A stretch of 17,916 bases of DNA from JAYZBC01 sp036339375 (GCA_036339375.1 JAYZBC010000035.1:1-17916); one strand, 5' to 3'; shown: positions 1 to 7,688, counted from the first letter of the stretch. Numbers and translations: made by a program. Notes: a model not told the origin generated them from the sequence alone.

Positions 1-1
1 T

Positions 2-262
2 ATCGAAATTTTTGATCGCTACGGCAATTCCAGTGATGTGCTTCAATCGGTTGAAAACAAATCTAATGTTTTCGAGGAAGTTCGAAGGTTTGGTGAGAAA
101 AAAATAATCATTCCAAAAGGCACAAAAATTTTGGAAACAAAAATAAGCGAACATACCATTGTTTTAAGGCTAAGTTTGCCTGATGGCAATTATGGTTTCC
201 TTGTAATTGATAAAAATAAGGGTGAGCGAATTGGCCTTATTACTTTAGAAAAGGAAAATTAG
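2..262 (+). CDS. C-terminal part of a small unidentified protein, possibly DUF6476-like (partial at left edge)
   Basis: This reading frame is open from the first bases of the window to a TAG stop at 260-262, giving 86 visible residues. A GTG at 38 could start a 74-residue product, but the frame continues upstream to the edge, so I read it as the 3' end of a longer gene. The visible part is soluble and beta-rich: an 'IPKGTKILE' segment, an alternating hydrophobic strand 'TIVLRLSLPDGNYGFLVID', and a final 'GERIGLITLE'. This pattern of 'ugly' strands around 'PDG' and 'VID...G..IG.I.LE' resembles the C-terminal half of the short alphaproteobacterial membrane proteins called DUF6476, as I remember them. 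That assignment is weak, since the N-terminal membrane segment lies outside the window. The stop codon lies inside a stem-loop at 257-289. Confidence 0.55.
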   Translation: MEIFDRYGNSSDVLQSVENKSNVFEEVRRFGEKKIIIPKGTKILETKISEHTIVLRLSLPDGNYGFLVIDKNKGERIGLITLEKEN

Positions 263-289
263 ATTAAGTTCAAAGGCCTTGATCTAATT
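257..289 (+). terminator. 12-bp stem-loop over the stop codon (terminator-like, without U tract)
   Basis: Bases 257-268 (AATTAGATTAAG) pair with 278-289 (CTTGATCTAATT). Eleven pairs are Watson-Crick and one is a G-T wobble; the loop is 9 bases. The left arm contains the TAG stop of the preceding gene. There is no T run after it on the plus strand, so classical intrinsic termination is doubtful. On the minus strand it is followed by a T/C-rich stretch. It could be a weak terminator or an RNA end that resists decay between the upstream gene and the tRNA. Confidence 0.4.
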
Positions 290-323
290 CGAAACCTTGA
301 ATAATAAACGTTGGTGTATTTGG

Positions 324-399
324 GTCCCCTTCGTCTAGTGGCCCAGGACATCGGCCTCTCACGCCGAAAACAGGGGTTCAACTCCCCTAGGGGACACCA
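324..399 (+). tRNA. tRNA-Glu (anticodon CTC), CCA encoded
   Basis: The acceptor stem pairs 324-330 (GTCCCCT) with 389-395 (AGGGGAC), followed by discriminator A396 and an encoded CCA at 397-399. The anticodon arm is TCGGC / CTCTCAC / GCCGA at 351-367, with anticodon CTC at 358-360, which reads GAG. The T arm is AGGGG / TTCAACT / CCCCT and fits the GTTCRANYC box. The body closely resembles bacterial tRNA-Glu. A run of seven T at 406-412 just after the gene may help end transcription. The anticodon is not GUN, so this tRNA is not a substrate of the queuosine enzymes encoded downstream. Confidence 0.96.
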
Positions 400-447
400 T
401 TCATATTTTTTTCTTTCTTTCACAAGGACCTTAAGTTAATCTTGGGA

Positions 448-618
448 ATGGAAAATAAATCAAAAAAACCTGAACCTGAACGTGTTTATGTCAGAAAAAC
501 ACGTAACTGTTTGAAGTGTGGTGATAGTTTTGATAGCAGTTGGTCAGGTGAACGAGTTTGTAAAAGGTGCAAATCTAGCGGTAGTTGGCGCAGTGGATCT
601 GATTTTGAGGCAGCTTAA
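448..618 (+). CDS. Small double-CxxC zinc-ribbon protein, 56 aa
   Basis: ATG at 448 opens a 56-residue frame ending with TAA at 616-618. The protein has a basic N-terminus (MENKSKKPEPERVYVRKTRN), then CLKC at 21-24 and CKRC at 38-41, which together form a four-cysteine zinc ribbon. Between and after them are 'FDSSWSGERVC' and 'SSGSWRSG'. I recall similar short proteins with a 'F.S.W.GER.C.RCK' core in many alphaproteobacteria, but their function is unknown to me. A weak AAGGA lies about 20 bases upstream of the ATG, so the start has little ribosome-binding support. A role in nucleic-acid binding is only a guess from the basic charge and zinc ribbon. The gene lies 48 bases after tRNA-Glu and may be read from the same promoter. 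Confidence 0.75.
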   Translation: MENKSKKPEPERVYVRKTRNCLKCGDSFDSSWSGERVCKRCKSSGSWRSGSDFEAA

Positions 619-733
619 ATTCCGGTTTAATCTAAGCTTAAAATAGCGTCCTTAAAGGATAGACCCAATTTCTTTCTAGTGTTACCATTTTTCGGTTTAA
701 CGATTTAAGCTGGGCATATTTTAATTAGATCAA

Positions 734-1618
734 ATGGTCAAAGTTCAACACAAACCCTTATCTCCTGCCTGTGGAGTTGAGATCCTAGATGTAGATCTTC
801 ACAAAGACCTCAGCCGAGAAACGGTAGATGAAATTCGTAGCCTTTGGAATCAATATATTGTTTTGGTATTTCGCAATCAGAGGCTGTCAGAAGAAGAACA
901 ACTAAGGTTCGCGTCTAACTTTGGTGAGCTTGGAGACCGCAAACAACCACCGGAAGCACTGAAAGAGCGTACTAATGGGGTTTTACAAAACGACCAGCGT
1001 GTCATGCTGGTTAGTAATAAAAGAATTGATGGTGAACCTATCGGCTCCTTCGGTGATGGAGAAATGTGGTACCACATAGATTCGGGTTATGCTGAAAAAC
1101 CCTATACTTACACTTTTTTATATGGAGTAGAATTGCCATCCCGAGGTGGAAACACTTTGTTTGCTAATATGTATAAGGCGTATGATTCTCTGGATCCCAA
1201 GCTAAAAGAATTACTTTCTGGCCGCAAGGCATTGCATATACATCAGTATGAAAGACGTGCCCGAGTCGATATTTCTGGCGATATAAGCAACATTTCACAC
1301 TGGTACCACCCTGTCTTTGTTACTCATCCGGAAAGTGGTAGGAAATCACTTTTTGTTGATCGTTTAATGACACAACGAATTGAAGGGTTTGACCACAAAG
1401 CAAGTGAAGAGCTGTTAGAACAACTATATTTGGCGGGAGAGAACCCTGAAGTTGTTTATGAACATGAATGGGAATTGGGTGACTTCGTAATGTGGGATAA
1501 TCGTTGTGCTATCCACGGCCGCACATGGTTTCCTGATCATGAAAACCGTTTGCTTCGAAGATGCACAATTGAGGGTGCCCCCCTTTTTGAAGAGCTTGAG
1601 GACTACCCAAATCAATAA
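734..1618 (+). CDS. TauD/TfdA-family Fe(II)/2-oxoglutarate-dependent dioxygenase
   Basis: This 294-residue protein has the usual length and layout of TauD/TfdA dioxygenases, which couple 2-oxoglutarate decarboxylation to hydroxylation of a substrate such as taurine, sulfate esters, phenoxyacetates or carnitine-type compounds. The metal triad is visible: H114 and D116 in 'WYHIDSGY' and H261 in 'CAIHGRTWFP'. R272, eleven residues after the last His, fits the 2-oxoglutarate carboxylate-binding arginine, and R276, fifteen after it, fits the position that holds the substrate sulfonate in E. coli TauD. The N-terminal 'P.CGVEI.DVDL' and 'VLVFRNQ' are typical of the family. The substrate cannot be told from sequence. 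The ATG at 734 has only a weak upstream purine stretch. The cupin gene follows after 158 bases on the same strand. Confidence 0.9.
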   Translation: MVKVQHKPLSPACGVEILDVDLHKDLSRETVDEIRSLWNQYIVLVFRNQRLSEEEQLRFASNFGELGDRKQPPEALKERTNGVLQNDQRVMLVSNKRIDGEPIGSFGDGEMWYHIDSGYAEKPYTYTFLYGVELPSRGGNTLFANMYKAYDSLDPKLKELLSGRKALHIHQYERRARVDISGDISNISHWYHPVFVTHPESGRKSLFVDRLMTQRIEGFDHKASEELLEQLYLAGENPEVVYEHEWELGDFVMWDNRCAIHGRTWFPDHENRLLRRCTIEGAPLFEELEDYPNQ

Positions 1619-1776
1619 AGCCAAAATTAAGTAATTCTAAAAGAATATGAACCATAGGTTTTAACTTATGGGTAGTTGCGGCAAAAGCCTTTAACAAATA
1701 AAGTTTTATGGCCGAAAAATATTAAGGTCATTAACATGTTTTCCCTACATTTCCCTTTTTCTTTGGAGATTGAATT

Positions 1777-2307
1777 ATGAGCGTTGCACGCCATCCCCGT
1801 CCTCCCGAACTCGTTGATGTTTCTATAGAAGAGATCCTTGAAAAATACGTTGCGCGATTTCGAGATAGGGTTCCAGATTGGGAAGCTTTTGAAGATGCAA
1901 AAATTGAAGGTTATAAACGTGCACAACATAGATTTATTGGAGCTGGGGGCTCTGGTAAACACGGAGACACCAAAGCTATACCAGCTCGCGCCCATACCCT
2001 TAGTATTATGTATGTAGAGCCGGGTCAGGGAAATGCTCCTCATACCCATGAAGTAGAGGAAACTTTCTTTGTCCTTAAAGGACACTTGGATGCTTTTCTT
2101 GAAGATGATCAGGGTAAACGTCTGACGACACGGCTCGGCCCATGGGAATGCATTACTTGCCCACCTGGAGTTGTGCATGGCTATGATAATAATAGCCTTG
2201 AACCTGTATGGTTTCAGGTCATGTTGGGTCGAGGTAAGCCTGAGACGATGGGATATGTCGATGCAAAATTATACGCACGCCGGGATGCGCATTTAAAGAA
2301 AAGTTAG
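1777..2307 (+). CDS. Single-domain cupin protein
   Basis: The 176-residue product has one cupin barrel. Motif 1 spans about 85-102, with H89, H91 and E95 in 'PHTHEVEETFFVLKG'. Motif 2 spans 121-138 as 'GPWECITCPPGVVHGYDN', giving H134 as the fourth ligand. All four usual metal ligands are therefore present, so a metal-dependent dioxygenase, isomerase or binding role is possible. The first 60 residues are an extension without a recognised domain and carry charged helices. GGAG about eleven bases before the ATG supports the start. It follows the TauD-type gene on the same strand and may act on the same compound, but this is inferred from position only. It is convergent with the VUT gene, with 39 bases between and no clear terminator hairpin. 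Confidence 0.85.
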   Translation: MSVARHPRPPELVDVSIEEILEKYVARFRDRVPDWEAFEDAKIEGYKRAQHRFIGAGGSGKHGDTKAIPARAHTLSIMYVEPGQGNAPHTHEVEETFFVLKGHLDAFLEDDQGKRLTTRLGPWECITCPPGVVHGYDNNSLEPVWFQVMLGRGKPETMGYVDAKLYARRDAHLKKS

Positions 2308-2346
2308 GTATCGCTTGCGTTTTGAAATTTATGATTATCGGTATTT

Positions 2347-2931
2347 TTAGGCCGGTTCTATTCCCAGTCTTTCATCGCGTTTTCGAAACCAAAAAATCGC
2401 AGGAAGGCTTAGGAAAATAACCCAAGTTTTACCAATAATTTGACCATAGATAAACTCCAAATTCCCAAACGCAAGGTGTAAAAATACAACGCTATCAATT
2501 ACCAGACCGACGCAGCCGCTAGCAAAAACAGCCAGGACTAATTTACGGCGTTGCAGGGGAGTGTAAACTAAAAGATCCGCAAATTCTGAAAACAAAAAAG
2601 CTAATAACGATGCGACAACTAAAGCAGGTGGTGCAAAAATAGCGGATATGATTGCACCTGCCATTATAGCAAAGATTGCTATCTTTGTTCCGAGCCTCCT
2701 TTGTACTAAATCCCGTAAAACCAGCGCTAGCCCAATCATTACCACACCACTAGGTGCCATCAAACCCGGTGCCACTGGAAGTAGACAAGGTCCCTTATCT
2801 GAGCAAACCGTACCAATGTGTTCTATAAACCAATTGGCGGCGGGAATGGTCATAACAAATCCTAAAAGGTAAATATAACCCTCCCAACGCATCTGTTTTT
2901 TAAATGCCTGACCTTTGTTTTGGTCTTTCAT
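2347..2931 (-). CDS. VUT/YhhQ-family (DUF165) membrane protein, probable queuosine-precursor transporter
   Basis: The 194-residue protein has five to six hydrophobic segments (about 17-38, 58-75, 82-108, 109-125, 131-152, 168-183). It carries the family's hallmark stretches 'LRDLVQRRLG' at 72-81 and 'FLFSEFADLLVYTPLQRR' at 112-129, which identify the VUT/DUF165 family. E. coli YhhQ of this family imports preQ0 and preQ1 for queuosine synthesis. Four queuosine genes lie in the same window, which strengthens a role in precursor uptake. It is nevertheless the last gene of a different minus-strand run, 34 bases after the D-2-hydroxyacid dehydrogenase, and has no strong Shine-Dalgarno. A vitamin or another purine-like substrate cannot be excluded. 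Confidence 0.82.
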   Translation of the reverse strand: MKDQNKGQAFKKQMRWEGYIYLLGFVMTIPAANWFIEHIGTVCSDKGPCLLPVAPGLMAPSGVVMIGLALVLRDLVQRRLGTKIAIFAIMAGAIISAIFAPPALVVASLLAFLFSEFADLLVYTPLQRRKLVLAVFASGCVGLVIDSVVFLHLAFGNLEFIYGQIIGKTWVIFLSLPAIFWFRKRDERLGIEPA

Positions 2932-2965
2932 AATTTTGGCAAATCAAATTAAGTTGGTCTGGTTT

Positions 2966-4081
2966 TTAAGGATTTGGAGGGCCATATCCAGGATGGTCTG
3001 GCACAGGTTCGTTCGATTTAAGCACAGTTTTACTCCCAAACCGCTCCTTCCATTTTTCAATTACTTCCGGATTAAAAACATTATTTGGGACTTCTCCCGC
3101 TAACGCCTGCAAAACAGCGTTAGCAGCCCATTTGTAGCCGGGACCAAGGCCACTTGATTGGTTGGAAGATACCATATGCGGTGAAAGAATGACTTTGTCA
3201 CCTAAAGCTTTTAATGGCGAGTTTTCGTCGATTGGTTCGTCAACAAAAGCGTCAATGGCAGCGCCAGAAATGACCTCGTTTTCAAGAGCTTTTGCTAAAG
3301 CAGCTTCATCAACATTAGCCCCCCGCGAGGTATTTACAAAAATTGCGGTGGGTTTCATTTTCGCAAAATTTTCCGCATTCATTAGTTTTGTCGTTTCTTT
3401 AGTATTTACACAATGCATGGTAACGATGTCGGACTCAGCCAATAGAGTGTCCAAATCTACTTTTTTAACACCATTACGGATAAACCGCTCGTCTTCGATA
3501 TAGGGATCCGTTCCTATTATTCTCATTCTCCAAGGGGCGAAAAGTTGCGCAACGCGTGCACCTATTCTTCCCAAACCAATGATCCCAAGTGTTAAGCCTG
3601 GGTAGTCATCTGTAGTCCTACGCCCCAGAAATTGGCCCATGAGGTTGGAATCACGCCATTTCCCAGATTTTACAATGGAGTCTCTTTGGGCCACCTTTTT
3701 TATTGAGGCCAAAATAAAAGCAACCGTTCCTTCAGCTACACCGTAGCAATTCGATTCAGTTGGTGCGTGGCAGACCAAAATTCCCAATTCTGTCGCTGCC
3801 TCCACGTCAACGTCGTCAGTTCCAACTGTGCATTTAGCAACCACCCGCAAATTAGGGTTGGCCTCCATTATACTGCGGCTTATTGGACTCGAGCGTATTG
3901 AAGTCCCCATTAATGCGTCTGCATTTTTGGCTATCTCTATCATTGCTTCTTCATTATCACCCTGCGGCGTATGCCAGCCGGCTTTACCCATCTCTAACTC
4001 ACATCCATAATTTTCTAGTTGTTTGTGGCATTCATCACTATCAGCTACGGGAGCGAAAACGAATATATTTGGATTACTCAT
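2966..4081 (-). CDS. NAD-dependent D-2-hydroxyacid dehydrogenase family protein
   Basis: At 371 residues this has the two-domain layout of D-2-hydroxyacid dehydrogenases (D-3-phosphoglycerate dehydrogenase, glyoxylate reductase and relatives), which interconvert 2-oxoacids and D-2-hydroxyacids. The Rossmann motif is GLGRIG at 169-174, and D192 at the end of strand two points to NAD rather than NADP. The catalytic set is visible: R253 in 'NTSRGANVDE', E282 in 'DAFVDEP' and H302 in 'SPHMVSSN'. There is no C-terminal ACT domain, so it is unlikely to be the feedback-regulated serine-pathway enzyme. The C-terminus has an unusual Pro/Gly-rich tail, 'PDHPGYGPPNP'. AAGGA lies about twelve bases before the ATG. 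It sits 33 bases after DUF1491 in the six-gene minus-strand run. The true substrate is unknown. Confidence 0.88.
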   Translation of the reverse strand: MSNPNIFVFAPVADSDECHKQLENYGCELEMGKAGWHTPQGDNEEAMIEIAKNADALMGTSIRSSPISRSIMEANPNLRVVAKCTVGTDDVDVEAATELGILVCHAPTESNCYGVAEGTVAFILASIKKVAQRDSIVKSGKWRDSNLMGQFLGRRTTDDYPGLTLGIIGLGRIGARVAQLFAPWRMRIIGTDPYIEDERFIRNGVKKVDLDTLLAESDIVTMHCVNTKETTKLMNAENFAKMKPTAIFVNTSRGANVDEAALAKALENEVISGAAIDAFVDEPIDENSPLKALGDKVILSPHMVSSNQSSGLGPGYKWAANAVLQALAGEVPNNVFNPEVIEKWKERFGSKTVLKSNEPVPDHPGYGPPNP

Positions 4082-4114
4082 TTATGATTTTCCTTAAAAT
4101 TTTGGAGAAAAAAC

Positions 4115-4456
4115 TTACTGAAAATTAATATTTTCTACAGGAACTTTACCATCCTTAGTATCGATTTCAATGACCCATAAATCTGGGTCCCTTGAGATTG
4201 ACTTTTTGATTAAGGCATCAGCATCGGTTTCTTGTATATATTTTTCCTTATGTGGACAGTACCACGAAAGTTTACCGTCTAAATCTCGCATTTGAGACAT
4301 CAATCGACACCCAACCTCAGGCTGGTAAATTTTTAAGAGCACGGACCCGCCCATTTTTTGCCCAGAATTAACTACAACTGCCGAAATTCCCATCACTGAA
4401 CATCTCTTGAGATGTGCATCTATCCATAAATGAGTCGGAAGTCTATCTTCGGCCAT
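4115..4456 (-). CDS. DUF1491 family protein
   Basis: The 113-residue protein matches the DUF1491 pattern known from alphaproteobacteria. It has an N-terminal 'LWIDAHLKRC' helix (10-19), a 'VVVNSGQKMGGSVLLKI' strand pair (27-43), a Gln/Arg segment 'RLMSQMRDLDG', and the C-terminal signature 'DPDLWVIEID' (90-99). The function of the family is unknown to me. GGAG eight bases before the ATG supports the start at 4456. It begins 17 bases after the VOC gene and ends 33 bases before the dehydrogenase, so it is almost certainly co-transcribed with metabolic genes here. The last twelve residues are polar and not part of the usual signature. Confidence 0.8.
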   Translation of the reverse strand: MAEDRLPTHLWIDAHLKRCSVMGISAVVVNSGQKMGGSVLLKIYQPEVGCRLMSQMRDLDGKLSWYCPHKEKYIQETDADALIKKSISRDPDLWVIEIDTKDGKVPVENINFQ

Positions 4457-4473
4457 GGCGGGAGCTCCATTGG

Positions 4474-5721
4474 CTATCCAAAAGGCCCCAAAAAGGGCTC
4501 ACCCATAAAACTGTCGGGTGCCCCTTCAATTGTATCAGGCCATTCACCAGGGGTTACTCTGCGTCTTTGTTCTGCTGTTCGCGGTTTACCATCCCAACCC
4601 ACTTGTTCCATGTATGCATAGAGTTGAATAAGGTGGCCATCTGGGTCATTTACAAAAACTGTGTAATCAATTCCTGGGTAAAGTTCCGGTGGAATATCTT
4701 CCCTTATTGTGCATCCATTTTCTCGAAAGAAACTAATTGAATTCTTCAGTTGTTGATAATTTGCCAAGCGGACAGCAAAAGCGAATAACTGTGTATCGTC
4801 ACGGCAACCAAGTTCTTTTCTTAAAGCCAATGGGTATAAGGACAGAGAGTGATGCTCAGTATTATTGCGCAAAAATAAACATTGGTGCCCCTTGTAGTCT
4901 ACAGTTTCTGTTTCCATAAAGCCTAATTTGTCACGATAAAAAGAAATCGCACTACACATGTTTTCGCAAAAAAGGCGTACGGGACCTATTTTCGTAATTT
5001 TAAAAGGGCGACCTAATAGAATTCCGTCAACATCGTATTTTTCTTCCATTGGTTCGATGTCACGATACCCAGAATTTAAAGGTACGCCAGCCTTTATAGC
5101 ATCTTGTACTTCTTGGAATTCGGAAATTTGAGGCAATTCAGCTACATTTTTGAATTCCCGATTATGCAATTTCAACGGTTTAGAAACTCCATCCCACCCA
5201 ATTTGTTCTATCCCATAATAAAGCTCATTTTGGAACCAGTCTTCATCCATCAAATAGGTGTGCCAATTAGATCCAGGCATATCGCGCCCCGCTCGTATCA
5301 TATTGCAGCCACGATCAGTTAACCAGTGATGACCTTGGACAACTTCGGCTAGGCTTCCTACCTGCCAAGTTATTTGATTGACCGTTATGTTTTGACGCCA
5401 ACGACCAAGCTTGTCGAGAGCACCCCTTTGCAGATGGTTGTATAGAACAAATGCGTGGTGGTCGTGAGAATATCTAAAAAAATAACCTTTAAGGTTACCA
5501 AACTTTTTCAATTTTTCAGGAATTTTTTCACCATTTGCAGAAGGGTCTCTAACATCGACTATCCTAAATCCCATTAAAGAATGATAAAAATGCAAAGCTT
5601 CATCCATTTTGATAGCATTAATGCCAAAATGTCCTAGACGACGAATTTTAAATGGGCGGTCTAGGAGGATCCCTCCAACATTAAATTTTTCATTATTAGT
5701 ATAAAAAGGCTCTTTTTCCAT
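4474..5721 (-). CDS. Duplicated VOC-superfamily protein (extradiol dioxygenase-like), incomplete metal sites
   Basis: The 415-residue protein is an internal duplication. Each half opens with a near-identical phrase (FNVGGILLDRPFKI at 13-26, YDVDGILLGRPFKI at 229-242) and closes with another (EQIGWDG at 172-178, EQVGWDG at 372-378). Each half has the betaalphabetabetabeta features of the VOC fold, such as 'FYHSLMGF' (45-52) and 'FYRDKLGF' (261-268), and an HH pair (88-89, 290-291). In type I extradiol dioxygenases the metal is held by His, His and Glu. By eye, the first half keeps H31 and E166 but has Q116 at the second His position. The second half has V248, L312 and Q366. It may thus bind metal differently or be non-catalytic. 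AAGGA lies twelve bases before the ATG. It follows the epimerase by 25 bases. Substrate unknown. Confidence 0.82.
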   Translation of the reverse strand: MEKEPFYTNNEKFNVGGILLDRPFKIRRLGHFGINAIKMDEALHFYHSLMGFRIVDVRDPSANGEKIPEKLKKFGNLKGYFFRYSHDHHAFVLYNHLQRGALDKLGRWRQNITVNQITWQVGSLAEVVQGHHWLTDRGCNMIRAGRDMPGSNWHTYLMDEDWFQNELYYGIEQIGWDGVSKPLKLHNREFKNVAELPQISEFQEVQDAIKAGVPLNSGYRDIEPMEEKYDVDGILLGRPFKITKIGPVRLFCENMCSAISFYRDKLGFMETETVDYKGHQCLFLRNNTEHHSLSLYPLALRKELGCRDDTQLFAFAVRLANYQQLKNSISFFRENGCTIREDIPPELYPGIDYTVFVNDPDGHLIQLYAYMEQVGWDGKPRTAEQRRRVTPGEWPDTIEGAPDSFMGEPFLGPFG

Positions 5722-5746
5722 GTTGAATGTAATTCCTTGATAATTT

Positions 5747-6688
5747 TTAGCCCAACTGGGTTCTCAAATCAGCGATATAATCGGCAAAGGCGTCTTCCAT
5801 GGGGAATTCGGGTTCCCATTCCAGCATTTCTTTAGCTCGGGCGATATCCAGTGGCTCTGCCCTGTTAACTGGGGGTGTGCCTGAAACAATTTCTACCCGC
5901 AAGTCAGGCAGTTGGTCTTTTATTAGTGTAACTAATTCATCAAAAGAGGTTACAAAAGGATACGCTATGTTGAATACGTTTTCCGTTGGCGGCGTAATCG
6001 TGGAGCAAATATCAATCGCGCGACCGCAGTCTTTCGCATATAGATAAACAAAATCCATAGTTTGTTCTTCAGGTATTTTTGCTGGTTCACCGGTAATGCC
6101 GGCCATAACCAAATCCTGCACTTTTTGTCCGCCCCCAGAGCCACCCCAGAAATGGCCAACACCGAAAACGTTGCCAAGGCGAAGCATGAATACGTCGAAA
6201 CCGGCCTCTAAGCCGTAAGCCTCAATAATCATTTCCTGCGCGACTTTTGAGTTGCTATACGCGGTTCCGGTCCCCAGCAAGTTATCTTCTCGGACAGGAC
6301 CTTGAGTTATCTTGCGCCAATCGTAAGCACCGAATGTGCTTATATGCACAACGCGTTTCACACCCGTTAAACGGGCAGCATCGGCGACGGCTTGTGTGCC
6401 ACCGACATTTAGTGAGTAACCAAAATGCAGTGGTTGGTTGACTTTTTTACCAATGACCGACGCGGTATTGAGAATTGTATCGACACCATGTTGGTTAATT
6501 GTTGTAATAAGTCCGGGTAGACTTCGAACATCCTCATTAAGATAGGTAAAATCTGAGTTTCCGAGTTTGGAACGGATGAAGTCTTCTCTTGGAATTGGGT
6601 CAACAAAAACTACTTTTTCTCCTCTTCTAACTGCATGCTGAGCGAAGGATGTTCCCACTAGGCCGGCACCTGTAATCATTGTAGTCAT
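5747..6688 (-). CDS. NAD(P)-dependent epimerase/dehydratase (extended SDR)
   Basis: This 313-residue protein is an extended short-chain dehydrogenase like UDP-sugar epimerases and related dehydrogenases. It has the N-terminal nucleotide motif GAGLVG (7-12) with D30 closing strand two, which favours NAD. The active-site Ser/Thr is in 'HISTFGAY' (S117, T118), and the YxxxK pair is Y144 and K148 in 'YSNSK'. 'LRLGNVFG' (169-176) and a 'MDFVYLYAKDCGRAI' segment match the substrate-binding half. GGGGAGA seven bases before the ATG gives a strong ribosome site. It lies 55 bases after the EamA gene and 25 before the VOC gene. Because no sugar-transferase genes are nearby, I think a catabolic or sugar-acid substrate is more likely than a cell-surface sugar, but this is inference. 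Confidence 0.87.
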   Translation of the reverse strand: MTTMITGAGLVGTSFAQHAVRRGEKVVFVDPIPREDFIRSKLGNSDFTYLNEDVRSLPGLITTINQHGVDTILNTASVIGKKVNQPLHFGYSLNVGGTQAVADAARLTGVKRVVHISTFGAYDWRKITQGPVREDNLLGTGTAYSNSKVAQEMIIEAYGLEAGFDVFMLRLGNVFGVGHFWGGSGGGQKVQDLVMAGITGEPAKIPEEQTMDFVYLYAKDCGRAIDICSTITPPTENVFNIAYPFVTSFDELVTLIKDQLPDLRVEIVSGTPPVNRAEPLDIARAKEMLEWEPEFPMEDAFADYIADLRTQLG

Positions 6689-6743
6689 TAATTTCTCCCC
6701 GATTTTGTTTTTCTTATTAAACTAGATCCTGTTTCGATATTCT

Positions 6744-7616
6744 TTAACTTTGGATTTTATAATTTTCAGTTTTTAGCAGATAAAGGCTACTCCCGATAAC
6801 TATAAAAGCGCCGATAAAACTCCACAAACCCGGAATTTCTGAAAACCAAATTATACCGAAAAGGAAGGCGTAAACGATCCGCAAATAATCAAAGGGCATG
6901 ACAAAACTTGTTTCGCCCAAACCAACCCCATGGGTAAAGAGCCCTTGCCCGAGTATTCCAAGAATGCCTGTAAGGAGGAGTAAAATTAATTCAACCCAAG
7001 TTGGGTTTTGCCAAACATAAACAGCTGGAATAAAAGCTAAAATCGTAGTTGATAGGGCATAGTAAAACATAATGGTCACAGTATTCTCAGTTCTACTCAG
7101 AACTTTTACTGTGAGGACTACCAAAGCGCCAAAAAATGTGCCGCTCAAAGCTACCAAAGCCCAAGGATCAAATCCGCCGCCAAAGGGTTTTGTAATTAAC
7201 AAGATACCACCAAAACCAATTAAAGTTGCAACTCCTCTTTTATGATCAACCACCTCCCTCAAAACTAAAATAGCTATTACAACCACAAATAAAGGTCGAG
7301 AAAATAGGATGGTTACAGTATCTGCAAGCGATATATGTACAAGTGCGAAAAAGAAACACATATTTCCCATAAAGCTTACAAATCCTCGTGTTGCATGGAG
7401 AAATATTTTTTTGGTTTTGAGAATTTTAATACCAAGTTTGTAAACTACAGGAGTAATTGCGATAAACCCGGCCAAAAAACGTACAAAAAGGATTTCAAAT
7501 GTCGGGAGACTTTCACCCAAATGTTTTACTAATGCGGCACTGATGATAAGAAAAAAACCACCAATTATTACAAAAAAAGCGCCTTTTGTATTATTCGGTA
7601 TGCGGTCCCAATTCAT
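6744..7616 (-). CDS. EamA/DMT-family transporter (first copy)
   Basis: The 290-residue protein has about ten hydrophobic segments arranged as two EamA repeats, the layout of drug/metabolite transporters. Family features include 'FVRFLAGFIAITP', 'ADTVTILFSRPLFVVVIA' and 'LREVVDHKRG' between repeats, and 'DYLRIVYAFLFG' near the end. Such proteins move amino acids, nucleobases or other small solutes, and direction and substrate cannot be read. It is the first gene of the minus-strand run that holds the epimerase, VOC and dehydrogenase genes, so it probably serves their pathway. It is transcribed away from the SDR gene at 7798. Its ribosome site is weak. It is a relative of the EamA protein at 13588 and shares an N-terminal 'PNN.KG' and a 'VKVL..TE..VT' stretch at the start of the second repeat. 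Confidence 0.88.
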   Translation of the reverse strand: MNWDRIPNNTKGAFFVIIGGFFLIISAALVKHLGESLPTFEILFVRFLAGFIAITPVVYKLGIKILKTKKIFLHATRGFVSFMGNMCFFFALVHISLADTVTILFSRPLFVVVIAILVLREVVDHKRGVATLIGFGGILLITKPFGGGFDPWALVALSGTFFGALVVLTVKVLSRTENTVTIMFYYALSTTILAFIPAVYVWQNPTWVELILLLLTGILGILGQGLFTHGVGLGETSFVMPFDYLRIVYAFLFGIIWFSEIPGLWSFIGAFIVIGSSLYLLKTENYKIQS

Positions 7617-7673
7617 GATTTGCTATAAAATCCACTACGTTGGAAGGAAAGTACCTTGGGGATAACCACCACT

Positions 7674-7688
7674 AAGTGACATTCACTT
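7674..7688. promoter_or_regulatory. 15-base palindrome between divergent genes, possible operator
   Basis: AAGTGA at 7674-7679 is mirrored by TCACTT at 7683-7688 with a 3-base spacer. It sits in the 181-base gap between the divergent EamA and SDR genes, where a shared regulator would bind. No regulator gene is present in the window and no promoter hexamers are clear, so this is a candidate only. Confidence 0.3.

Noticed and set aside
279..305. Possible tRNA promoter: TTGATC (279-284) and AATAAT (300-305)
   Set aside because: Spacing is only 15 bases, the -35 has four of six matches, and it overlaps the stem-loop; chance matches are expected in such AT-rich sequence.
324..618. tRNA-Glu as an integration site for a genomic island
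   Set aside because: No integrase gene and no repeat of the tRNA 3' end is visible further along the window; the downstream genes look like ordinary chromosome.
621..711. Imperfect direct repeats (CGGTTTAA near 623 and 693) and distant inverted AGCTTAAA / TTTAAGCT (635-642, 704-711)
   Set aside because: Short AT-rich matches about 60-70 bases apart; not enough to claim an operator or a mobile-element border.
1651..1673. Imperfect hairpin ACCATA / TATGGGT between the TauD-type and cupin genes
   Set aside because: Needs a bulge, has few G-C pairs and no T tract; not a credible terminator or attenuator.
1666..2178. A 170-residue open frame on the minus strand opposite the cupin gene
   Set aside because: It lies antisense to a clear cupin with all motifs, has no ribosome site or recognisable domain, and its composition looks like a reverse-strand shadow.
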